Below are positions 33,840-43,586 of a stretch of 64,000 nt of DNA, piece after piece; the first letter of the stretch is position 1; each line of letters starts with the position of its first letter. The stretch lies in NCBI GenBank assembly GCA_900169235.1, contig FWCC01000251.1, forward strand, positions 57,087 to 121,086, in the 5' to 3' direction. The DNA is from Zarea fungicola (Eukaryota; Ascomycota; Sordariomycetes; Hypocreales; Cordycipitaceae). The position numbers were made by a program, and so were the translations under genes. Below the pieces are notes generated by a model that worked only from the letters and a program-made list of their open reading frames with translations, made no database searches and was not told the origin of the DNA.

Positions 33840-34775
33840 ATGGCTCACGTACGAAATCGACTAGGTGTGGAAACCTCTGCTCCGATGTTCTCACCGTCGG
33901 TGGCACGTGTTGCTGCCAGTGAGGCTAGAGACTGGTGCTTTGTTGATTCATGGCTTGCATCACAATTCCTAGGCCGCCAGCCGCCGCCATTTGAACGAAA
34001 CGCCGACACCTTGAAAGCTCTTATAGGTCTTATTGCTTACAATGAGACTGCGTCTGAAGAAGCCCGTTTGCTGGCTCGCACAGATCGCGACGGCCTGGGA
34101 GAACTATCCCAGCAAGTGGGGTCCTCGTGTTCATCAGACGTTCCTACTTTCTCACGGGTACGAGATTCAGTGCTGTACATCGTCGAACAGGAACTACCAA
34201 GGGAGGGAAAACTGGCTCTTGACTCTTTGGCCAACATGGCAATCGCAGCACAAATTGCGTTACCAGAGCCAGAGTTTCTTTGCGTTTCTATTCTTGGCAT
34301 GCAGTCTTTCGTGGTACAGGTGGAACAAATGACTTCACGAGTTAAAACCCTAGAACGACAAATCCACTCGGACGTGGCACAAGCGAACGTCATACTGGCT
34401 GCGATGCAGAATGTGAGCTATATGCAGCCCGATGGACTCGTGAAACACAACATGGAGCTTCAGCGAATTGTCAAGGCCATGACGGCTCAAATGCCAGAGT
34501 TCGAGAGACGAGTCACGTCCATGAAGATGACAGCCGCGTCATCAGATGTTTCAGTTCATGACATTCTGGAACGAGAACAGGAATACATCACCCTAGTTCA
34601 AGATAGAAAAGAACTTGAGAAGCGTATATCTGTATTTCGTGGCCTTCCAAGTGATCCTGACTTGGCAAGAGAGGAGCTGAAAGCCTACCGACAAGAGCTC
34701 CGAGGAATCACATCGCAACGAGATGCAGCTTTCCAGGGCCTTGTAGATCGCGAAACGCCAGCGAAGAGAAGCTAA
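33840..34775 (+). CDS. HAUS augmin-like complex subunit 1
   Basis: A single exon encodes 311 residues resembling fungal HAUS1. Augmin brings gamma-tubulin to existing microtubules to start branch microtubules in the spindle; it occurs in filamentous fungi and is missing in budding yeast. Family-like blocks are ARDWCFVDSWLASQFLGR, PPPFERNADTLKALIGLIAY and GKLALDSLANMAIAAQIAL. The rest is predominantly coiled coil (MTSRVKTLERQIHSDVAQAN, EYITLVQDRKELEKRISVFR). The first ATG gives the start. The assignment rests on recognised motifs and coiled-coil layout rather than on catalytic residues. The stop lies 79 bp from the VAC14 stop on the other strand. Confidence 0.82.
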   Translation: MAHVRNRLGVETSAPMFSPSVARVAASEARDWCFVDSWLASQFLGRQPPPFERNADTLKALIGLIAYNETASEEARLLARTDRDGLGELSQQVGSSCSSDVPTFSRVRDSVLYIVEQELPREGKLALDSLANMAIAAQIALPEPEFLCVSILGMQSFVVQVEQMTSRVKTLERQIHSDVAQANVILAAMQNVSYMQPDGLVKHNMELQRIVKAMTAQMPEFERRVTSMKMTAASSDVSVHDILEREQEYITLVQDRKELEKRISVFRGLPSDPDLAREELKAYRQELRGITSQRDAAFQGLVDRETPAKRS

Positions 34776-34854
34776 CGTGATATGTGTATGGCTACTCTTA
34801 AGCTGTTACCACTATGCAAATATATTACAAATACACCTAGCACGTCGCACTCAG

Positions 34855-37800
34855 CTACGTATTATTGCGCCGACTCCTGCCAGAAACTGCTCCCCCGAGC
34901 CTACCGAATTGTCGCCCCAGGCCAGACTTCTTCGCTGCCGGCACAACCATGTCCTTCTGAGCCACCGGGTTGCCCGCGGTAGCCCTACCGTCCTTCCCTC
35001 TCGCATCAAATGAGGCGTCACCTATCCTGAGCTCGCCGACTCCCATGCTCGGTACGTCGTCATTATCCATGTTCTGTCTCTGGGCACGGCGGGCTCTTTC
35101 TTGGACACTGCGGAATTTCTCTAGTAATTCCACCCACCTTATGCCGCCCTCCTCTCGGCCCTTGAGACGATTTGGTCTATCATAGTTAGAGCTGCTGGAT
35201 GGAGTTGCCGCGCTGAATTCATGTTAGTCTTTTTATTTGCCTCTGATAACAGTGTCTATTCAGTCAAGGAGCATTACCTGCGAGGCGCAGCATGTAAATA
35301 ACCAATGGCACTGACGCTATTGAGTCGGTTTTTCAGAGCGGCAAAGGCCGAGGACTGCGGCAGTAGCATCAGGATGCCGTACATACATTTATAAAGGTAC
35401 GGGTACTTCTCCGGTTCGAGCAGCTGCAAGCGGAGATCTATTCCGTTGTATTAGTTAAATATAGTAATTTCAGAACGACGAAAATTTAGCATAGTTACAG
35501 GTAAATACTGGCGATTCAATGAGCTGTACCAGCTTGTCGACCTGGATAAGGATGTTGACAGTCATGTCCAGTTCGCCACTTGAAAAAATGTTTGTGAGTA
35601 CATGATTTGTATGAGTACTAAGGTGCGAGACCTACAATATTTGCAACAGGTTGTAGGCCTGCTCATAAGCTTGGGCAAGCAAACACAGTGAAAATGTAGC
35701 TACTGCGTTGTAGCACCAAGAGCGGAATAAAGTAACAAACAGCGTTTGACCATCCTGTAACTGTTAGAAAGCTACTTGCCACGTTCATTGGGTTATCTTC
35801 CAAGAAGTAGCTCACCTTTGTTTCCAAGTTTCGCAGCCGCTTCCGCACTTCGGCGAGCTGCGGAGCTGTGATAAGATTATTATTAAGATTCTGAACCATG
35901 ATGCTTGCGAATTCCACATCTTCCTCTTTTTCGATACAGTCTGCAAGTGTGCGATATATCCTCTCCGGGCTTAGACTGGTACAGAGCTGTCGAATTATTA
36001 GATTTCCGCGAATTTCAAGGAGCTTTCGATCTGTGGAGAACAGCTGTAACAGATTGACCATGAAATACGCGAAATAGTCGTCCTCACTATGCCGTGAAAT
36101 CTGTGAGAGCAATTGCAAATCTTTCGTGACGACAGCGTCCGAGGGATCAGATAACGTCTTCAATAAAGCTGGGAAGGTGCCATCATTGAATGCGAGAACC
36201 TTTCTTGGAGCTTTTCTGTGTAACATAATGAGCCACGTCAAGGCCGCAACTCTGGTAGCTTCATGATCATTCAAGAATAGCAAGGTAAGAGAGTTTACTG
36301 CGGCAGCATAGTCCAAATCTGGTCGTGTTGGTGGGATCGTACCGATTTGTGCAGATGCAGATCTGCTTTGTAAAGGTGTTTGATTCTGATCTTGGTCGCG
36401 CGAACTTGAAATAGACACTCGGTTACTCCCTGTTGTCTCCTGCCTCTCAGTCTGAAGGTTCAGCCTAGACTGGGAGAATCCTGGGGGGATAAGGGCAGAC
36501 TGTGGCGGCCCTGATTCATCCGTCAGAGATACCACATAGTCTATTAAACAAGTATTCACCCTCGTTGCCGCCAAATGGATCGTCTCCTTTGCGCTAGCCA
36601 TTGCCGGTAGCATGTGCGCGAGAATATTCGGTGTGAATGGTAGAACTTCTTCGGGACAAATGTCGAGAAATTCCACGATCCATCGCAGTGACTCTAATAG
36701 GCAATTCTCTTCTGTATCGGAAAGTTAGTCGCAATTTCTCAGGGTGCATCATCAGTTGACCTTACCCAGCGGTGATCCGAGGGACTCGGTTAGAATCACG
36801 AGTATCTCTTTGTAGTTGATTTCAACGTCTTGCCCGGGAATCCAGTCGTCCTCATAGCTATCATCATCGTCCTCGTCACTGAGATCTGTTTCAATCTCAT
36901 CGCCCTCTTCTGGTTCTGGGCGATAGCTTCCGCTGTCGATTGAATCCTGTCGTTTTCTCTTTCCACCTTCACGAGATTTCTTACTGTCAAGAATGCCTTT
37001 TTTCACGCGCGAAATTCGCTTGATTTCGTTCAGAAATTTATCGAGACAAGCCTGAGTCGCTGTTCGTACATCTATATTCTGGTCGCTAAGGAATTTCAAT
37101 ATACCAGAGAGGAAATTTGGCAGATACGTGACCAGCTCCAAATCAGGTATCGAATCAAGCAATGTGATCCAACCAACAAGGAATTGGCGTGTGAAAGGGT
37201 TGAGTACCCATATGCGATCTTTGAGAAGAGGAATAAAATTGGGTAACGAAAACGCAGTTGGGAGCTGAGCGTGTTGATCTGCCAGTTCAGCCTTGTCCAT
37301 GTCAACCTCTGGTGATGATTCAAGTACCGAAACATACGACGCAGCAGACTCGGACACAATATCTTTGACAAGTCGGTCAAGAAGCTCAGCTCCATTTTTC
37401 ACAGAAAGCTCCGAGTCGGCCCCAAGCTATAGATGAGAGGAAAAGTCAGAGCCTGTAGTTTGCCGATGCCAACCCAAGCAAATATACACATACCTTGCAG
37501 AGTTGATCGAATATGGTGTTAAAATAAATCAATATCTCACCCTTGGCTACTTTGGCTATGTTATACATGGCCTCACAGGCATAATACCTCACTCTTGCAT
37601 CTTGATCGGTGAAGCATGCCAATACAGGTGGGACGATTTTGGCAAGGTAGCGAGGGAGATCCTGTGAGGAAGCTGGTCAGTTACAGCTGTGACAAGCACC
37701 AGGGCTGACAATATTTGGTTGGCTCTGTTCCAGATGTGATCTTTCTATAAAACAGATGCTCCAAGAACCGAGTGAAAGTAAACAAAGTTCCCGCCGAAGG

Positions 37801-38132
37801 CAATGAGGACAACTGGTTGGGCAACCTGCTGGGACTTACTGGACCTAAGGCGATCGCTGCCGCAGCTAGACCGATCAAGCCGCCATTTCTGGCATGCGGC
37901 TGATGAACAGCATAGGCAAAGTCATTACAGAGCTGTTCAAGAATATCGTGAACTCTTTGATATTCTTTGCTTAATACTAATTCTCGAATGACCCTTTCCA
38001 GTCTGCGTCACATGGTTAGCGCTTGGGCTTTGGTATGAGTTTGACAGACGACCTGGCAACGTACTCGAGCGCACCGATTTTGCGCTTGTCGTAAAGTTTG
38101 TCATTCAGTGCCCGTTGGATGCTGGTATCCAT
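34855..38132 (-). CDS. VAC14: Vac14, scaffold of the PI(3,5)P2 kinase complex
   Basis: Vac14 scaffolds the Fab1 kinase and Fig4 phosphatase that set PI(3,5)P2 on the vacuole. Nine exons (38132-38065, 38002-37840, 37661-37494, 37426-36766, 36711-35816, 35754-35636, 35578-35499, 35437-35278, 35212-34855) give 890 residues. HEAT-repeat blocks include [80 protein letters not shown] and [20 protein letters not shown]. The Vac14 C-terminal domain has [20 protein letters not shown] followed by [21 protein letters not shown] Lys/Arg and acidic insert (about residues 230-300) interrupts the HEAT array. Introns are 54-67 nt except the second (37662-37839, 178 nt), whose borders are less certain. The tail after residue about 770 is Gly/Arg/Ser-rich. 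Confidence 0.92.
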
Positions 38133-38635
38133 TTTATGTGCTCTTTTGGTGCTCCCTACGGAAGAAGGAGATAGATTCGAGATGGCTTTGTTGCATGAGA
38201 GCTTAGACAAACGTTCACGCGCGCCCAGCTGTCGGAGTGACGCCACAACCTACAGTGGTGTAGGTAAGCTAGGGTCGTCCACTCCGTGGCACGCGGACGA
38301 TTTTTTTGCAAGGGGCGCCAGCATTGCACGCTAACGAGAGGCCGCTAATTCAACCATACAATTAGATTACTCCAGGGGTTTGTTCTATGTGTCCACAGGA
38401 TTTTGTAGAATTAAGGAATAACCACACACGGCCACAATTAATCAAATTGTAAATTCATGAGCAATAGCGTTACAATGCAGTCTAGGCTAGCTATTATGAG
38501 AGAGACAGTAAAGCGCCAAGATCCTCAAATCAGGCATCCAAGGTCTCAATTCGAAGCGACGCAATAGCGAGAAGTCACAAGAATACTAGCCTCTGATTAT
38601 GATGTTCTATAATCTGGCTCTTACCACGTACGCTG
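38133..38635. promoter_or_regulatory. Upstream region of VAC14
   Basis: These 503 bp hold the VAC14 promoter and the 3' end of the desaturase gene. No gene or repeat is seen. Confidence 0.45.
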
Positions 38636-40409
38636 TTAATGCACATGGCCATAAAAGTCTCCGCTTTGTACAATTGTTTGTTGACATTTTGAGAAAATAG
38701 CTGCTTGCTGGGAAACTTCAGCAAGCCTGCTGAGAACTTGTCTGTTTCCGTCAGCAAAGCCATAGTAGGCGTACGGGATGCCCACTTCATTGCAAAATTC
38801 TATGACGAGCTTTTGTGCCTTTCGAAGGTTGTGCCGAGGCATTCTGGGAAACAGGTGATGGATTGCTTGGAATTGCAGACCACCATGTATGAAATCCAGC
38901 CAAGAAGGGCAATCAACATCCATGGTGGTTCGTAACATGCGCTGTGGGAATGATTCTTGTGGTCCAAGATCAGTGGTACTCATAGCAAAGTGGGAAAGAA
39001 CAATCTGTACGTGCAATGGTGACGAGGCAACGTGGCTGACCATGACAAACCAAAATCGAGAGCAAGCATCAGGGACTGATCTGTAAACCATCAGATACCC
39101 GAACCAATACCAGAAAAAGATCTGGCCAGCCAGCTCAACCCAGCGATGCCAGGCGGAAATACCCTTTTTTGGACTACGACCTGAGAGAAGATACTGCCAA
39201 GAAAGGACGTAAAGATTGAATCGACCCAGCGCAAGGAAGGGGTAGTATGTCCATGCCTGTATGCGAAGTAAAAATTTGGCTGCAGCATCATACTCCATGA
39301 TTCGATCATAGTACGTTGAGCGCAAGCTTGCCAGCAGCCGATGAGAAACTGCGAAAAGCGGCATATGCTCGATATCAGGGTCGTGCTCGGGTGCATTGGT
39401 CACAATATGGTGGACGTTGTGGTTGCTTTTCCACCAGCCCAAGGATAGTCCACCCACAAAATCAGCGATGAAAATGCCAATGAGGGAATCGACGTGATAG
39501 TTGTGAGTTATGCCAATGTGGCCAGCATCATGCGCAGTGAAGACAAGTTGATGCCACATCAAGCCCAGGCACAAGCCACCAAGAGCATATTGCCCGTAAT
39601 TCACACATATCAATGTACCGAACAAGAGCGCAATGTATCGAGCACACTCAAAGGCGTAAGCAGATTTGCTTGTAACCATGTACCCTTCGTCAACCAGCCG
39701 ATCATACAAGGCCCGATACCTTTTAACAATGTGCGCTTGTGTCGCACTATCGGGCTGTGGGTATTTTTCCAGGTCCAAGCTAATATGCTCACGCGTTAAG
39801 GCATCCAGGTATGACATCCCATCCATTACGGGATCGGCGCTAGAATTGGAAGAAACTGATGCACGCCGTTTTACTTGGGATGCCTGTCTTCGTTTAATGA
39901 CTGGTCCGCCCGAGTCAAAAACAGGTGATGGCGGTCGCGAGGACAAGCTCGAGTTGGACTCTTTTGGACTGTTCATTCCCTCGTCTGATTCGTCTATTTG
40001 GCTTGCAGATCGGAAAACGCCGCCTTGGATTGGCGGCCGGAAATTCCTCCACGGCGAGTGTATTCGGCCAATTCGGTATCGCTGCATTTGTTTAACTGCT
40101 TCTTTTGAGTGAAGGCTAGCAGGAATTGTTAATCAAAATTCGGCAAGAAAGATGTTTGGTAGAAAGAACGCACGCCTTCACTTCATCAGTCGCATCTCGT
40201 CCCACTAGATGTAGAATGGAAATTTCACCTCCAGGGTGATACTTCAACCAAGCATCAACCTTGAGAACATAGTCGTCTACAAGAATAATTTTGCGTCCGT
40301 CTGCTATCATAGACTCGATATCATTTCGAGACATATATGGAAGGGCTTTACTTGTTGTCGCGGTGCTGTGCGGCGGATCAGCGGCGGCTGTTGACTTGAC
40401 TGGCGGCAT
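38636..40409 (-). CDS. Sphingolipid delta-8 desaturase (cytochrome b5 fusion)
   Basis: The enzyme introduces the delta-8 double bond into the long-chain base of fungal glucosylceramides, at the ER. Two exons (40409-40174, 40115-38636) give 571 residues. The N-terminal cytochrome b5 domain has the heme motif HPGG (about residues 58-61) in AWLKYHPGGEISIL. A Ser-rich linker follows. The three histidine boxes of the membrane desaturase are HDAGH (about 274-278), HNVHH (about 311-315) and QAIHH (about 495-499); the Gln-for-His in box three is typical of front-end desaturases. Several hydrophobic segments fit membrane helices. The intron 40116-40173 joins GRDATDEVKA to LHSKEAVKQM. The ATG at 40409 is the only in-frame Met upstream of the b5 domain. 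Confidence 0.93.
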
Positions 40410-41254
40410 GTTTGTGACGTTTTCTTTCCCTTCTGCACTTCTGCACTTCACCTCTTCCTTGTCGTTAGCTCCGCTCTCGACCGCCCGTTTTCGATCGAAT
40501 TCCAAGAAAGGAGATAATGGATGGAGACTCCGCTTGCCACACGTCAATGCCAGTCAAGAAGAAAACCGAGGCTCACCTCGTCGTAAACGATTCAACTGGT
40601 GTGTAGCTTCAGAACAAACAGTGGCTGGGTAACACTTGCACTGAAGCCACCTCTCGGCCCACTACTGAAAGCTCCGCCACCAGGGAGGGGCAAGTGAGCG
40701 AGTTTTGATTCAGCGCTCCCAGTAGTGGCACTATCAGCCGACGACCTCTAAGTAAATAGAGCAGAGAAACGTCAAAGTGGCACATGCAATTATGAAATAT
40801 GTCGCTCGAGCCTCAAATTATGCTTGCAAGAATGCCATTAGGTTCAATGAAATTAGCTAAATCGGAACTTTAACAGAAACACTAGACGGGACCGTCCTTC
40901 AGATTTATGCAACCATCTCAGAACCATCTCAGCGAACAAAAGCACATATACTACTCTAGGTTGTGAAGAACCGTTTCATTTTTGACCCGACAACAATAAA
41001 TGCTGCCACAGTGTAGTGTATCAATTTTATTACTAGTTTACAAAAATCAGCGTCGCTCTCCGACATATATCACATTGCCGCAATGCACCCTGCAAACGCC
41101 AGATGTCCATTCCGACTGTACAGCGATCTCGAGAGGCAAGGTACTTAGGACTCCGATTGTCTATTTTCCCCAAGTATCCGCTCTGAATGCTAACGCCTCT
41201 CTTTCACCCTGTCCTTTCAATGTTGAGACCCAGTTCCAGCTTAGCCGCCAATAC
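40410..41254. other. Upstream region of the desaturase gene
   Basis: These 845 bp hold the desaturase promoter and the 3' end of the dihydrolipoamide dehydrogenase gene. The part from about 40770 to 41060 is AT-rich. No gene is supported. Confidence 0.45.
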
Positions 41255-43041
41255 TTAGAAGTGGATGGCCTTAGCGTGAGTCGCCATAGCTGCCTCCTTA
41301 AAAGCCTCAGCTAGGGTGGGATGAGCATGGCAGGTACGGGCAATGTCTTCAGTTGAGGCACCATACTCCAAGGCCAAAGTACCCTCAGCAATCATCTCAC
41401 CAGCATTAGCGCCAATGATGTGAACACCAAGGAGACGGTCGGTTTCAGGGTCAGCAATCATCTTGACCATACCCTCGGTGTCGAGGTTCGTCTTGGCACG
41501 AGAGTTGGCGCTGAAGGGGAAGGTTCCGACACGGTAGGGGATCTTCTGGTTCTTGAGGTCCTGCTCAGTCTGGCCGACCCAGGCAACTTCTGGGTGAGTA
41601 TACATAACCGAGGGAATGCAACCGTAGTTGACATGGCCGTAGCCCTTCTTGATGTATTCAACAACGGCTACGGCTTCCTCCTCGGCCTTGTGGGCCAGCA
41701 TGGGTCCGAAGGTAACATCGCCAATGCAGCGGATGTGAGGGATCTTGGTGCGGTACTCAGAGTCAATGATGACACGGCCGCGCTCGTCAAGCTCCATTCC
41801 AATGTTCTCGAGGCCTAAGCCACCAGTGAATGGCCGACGGCCAATAGCGACGAGAACAACTTCAGCATCCAGCTATACACTTGTCAGTGATGGCTAGTAA
41901 CGGCAATGATTTTTTATAAAACGTACAGATTCGGGCTTGCCGCCCTTCGCGGAATCAATGTCCAACTTGACCTTCTCACCAGAGGTATCACCACTGACGA
42001 CCTTGGTGTTGGTCTTGAAGTCAATACCCTGCTTCTTCAGGAGCTTCTGGGCAGCCTTGGCAATTTCACTGTCCATACCAGGGCCACCGATCTGACCGAG
42101 GAACTCAACAACGGTAACCTTCGTTCCAAGGCGAGACCAAACAGAGGCCATCTCCAAGCCAATGATACCGCCACCAATGACAATCATGGTCTCGGGAACC
42201 TTCTCAAGGGTAAGAGCGCCGGTGCTGGTGATAACACGCTTTTCGTCTACTTCGAGGCCGGGAAACGGTGTAGCTTCAGAGCCGGTAGCAATCAGAATGT
42301 TCTTTCCGCGGACAGAGGTCTCACCACCATCATTGAGTGTGACTTTAATCTCATTCTCATTCACGAAGGTACCCTCACCCTTGAGGTATTCAACGCCGTT
42401 CTTCTTTAGCAAGAACTCGACGCCCTTGGTCAGGCCAGTAACAGCAGTGTCCTTGGCTTTCATAAAATTGGCAAGATTGAGCTTTACGTCGCTGACTTCA
42501 ATGCCTCGGTTTTTAGTATCGTGAAGGATCTGGTGGTAAAGATGGGAGTTGTTGAGTAGAGATTTTGAGGGAATGCAACCGACGTTCAAACAGGTACCGC
42601 CAAGAGTGCCACGCTTCTCAATACAAGTAACCTACAGGAAACACCCCGAGTTAGCTCAAGCTTGAGAAATCTGGTCCTCCCCAGCATACCTTCATGCCCT
42701 CCTGGCCGGCCTTGATGGCGGCGACATAGCCAGCAACACCACCGCCAATGATGACGAGGTCCTTGTCTTCTGCTCTTCAATTAGCAAGGTCGCTTTGTAA
42801 TTTCGTACGTGCTCGGTTTAGACGAACCAGAAGCGGTGGCAAGACCGCGGCCAAATCGAGAGAGAGCTGCAGGAGCGATAGCACTGTGAGGATAATTGTG
42901 TTAGTTCACGAGAGATTTTCTCAAAGTACAATTCAGGGCGCATTGTGTTGTTGACGGCAGGGGGTGGGCGTAAGCGTACGCAGACTGTTTGAAAGCAGCT
43001 GGGCGAGCGGTAGCTCGGGATATTAAACGGCTAGACAGCAT
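41255..43041 (-). CDS. LPD1: Dihydrolipoamide dehydrogenase, mitochondrial
   Basis: This is the E3 flavoenzyme that reoxidises lipoamide in pyruvate, 2-oxoglutarate and branched-chain dehydrogenases and in glycine cleavage. Five exons (43041-42980, 42883-42828, 42772-42690, 42631-41927, 41872-41255) give 507 residues. The N-terminus [20 protein letters not shown] is a mitochondrial presequence. Then come the FAD motif [19 protein letters not shown] and the redox disulfide [13 protein letters not shown] (Cys81 and Cys86). The NAD motif is [17 protein letters not shown], the second FAD motif [20 protein letters not shown], and the C-terminal His-Glu pair lies in [15 protein letters not shown]. 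Codon use is visibly more biased (many C-ending codons) than in neighbours, suggesting high expression. The short exon 2 and its donor at 42827 are the least certain part. Confidence 0.95.
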
Positions 43042-43586
43042 ATTGGGCGGCGATGGTAGCGATTTGAGCAATCAATTGGCGCCTGTTGTGGATTTGAAGG
43101 AGTAGAGGTTGAGTGCCGGCAGCGCTGGAAACATTAGGTGCCTTCCTGGTTTGGAGAGCTCCAGCAGAGTTTGGGGATTGGTCGGGAAAAATGTTTCTGG
43201 AGTGTCCAGCAAGGTACCCCACCACGTTAATTTGCCGGCAGGCTACAAGCGTCTGACTCCTTACCCAGTGGCGCTGTAGGAAATATTCCACTCGCACGGC
43301 GCATGATTAGGTAACGCCAAACGAAACCTGTCCGTACAATCCCGCTTGAAGGCGGCCAGAATCGGCGGGCTTCAACCAGCGTCCAGTGGTCGCCGCATAT
43401 CGGCATTCGCCTACATCCACTACTTATTATCTCGACAAACGGCAACATTATTATGCGCAAAAAAACAAAGAGAAAAAAGCGGCGAAACAAATGAGTAGTA
43501 TGGACTGTCTCGAGCCTGATATCGGAGACTGGTATGCAATTTGTAACCTTAAGAACGCAAGATGACTACCAACAGCATCGCTCTAA
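43042..43586. promoter_or_regulatory. Upstream region of LPD1
   Basis: These 545 bp hold the LPD1 promoter and the SGD1 3' end. No gene is supported. Confidence 0.45.

Noticed and set aside
33551..33922. 123-codon plus-strand frame overlapping the HAUS1 start
   Set aside because: Different frame from HAUS1 and no recognisable domain; HAUS1 has clear family motifs from 33840.
42781..42814. Alternative 34-nt intron between LPD1 exons 2 and 3
   Set aside because: It keeps the frame but is shorter than any other intron here; the 55-nt intron (42773-42827) is preferred, though cDNA could reverse this.
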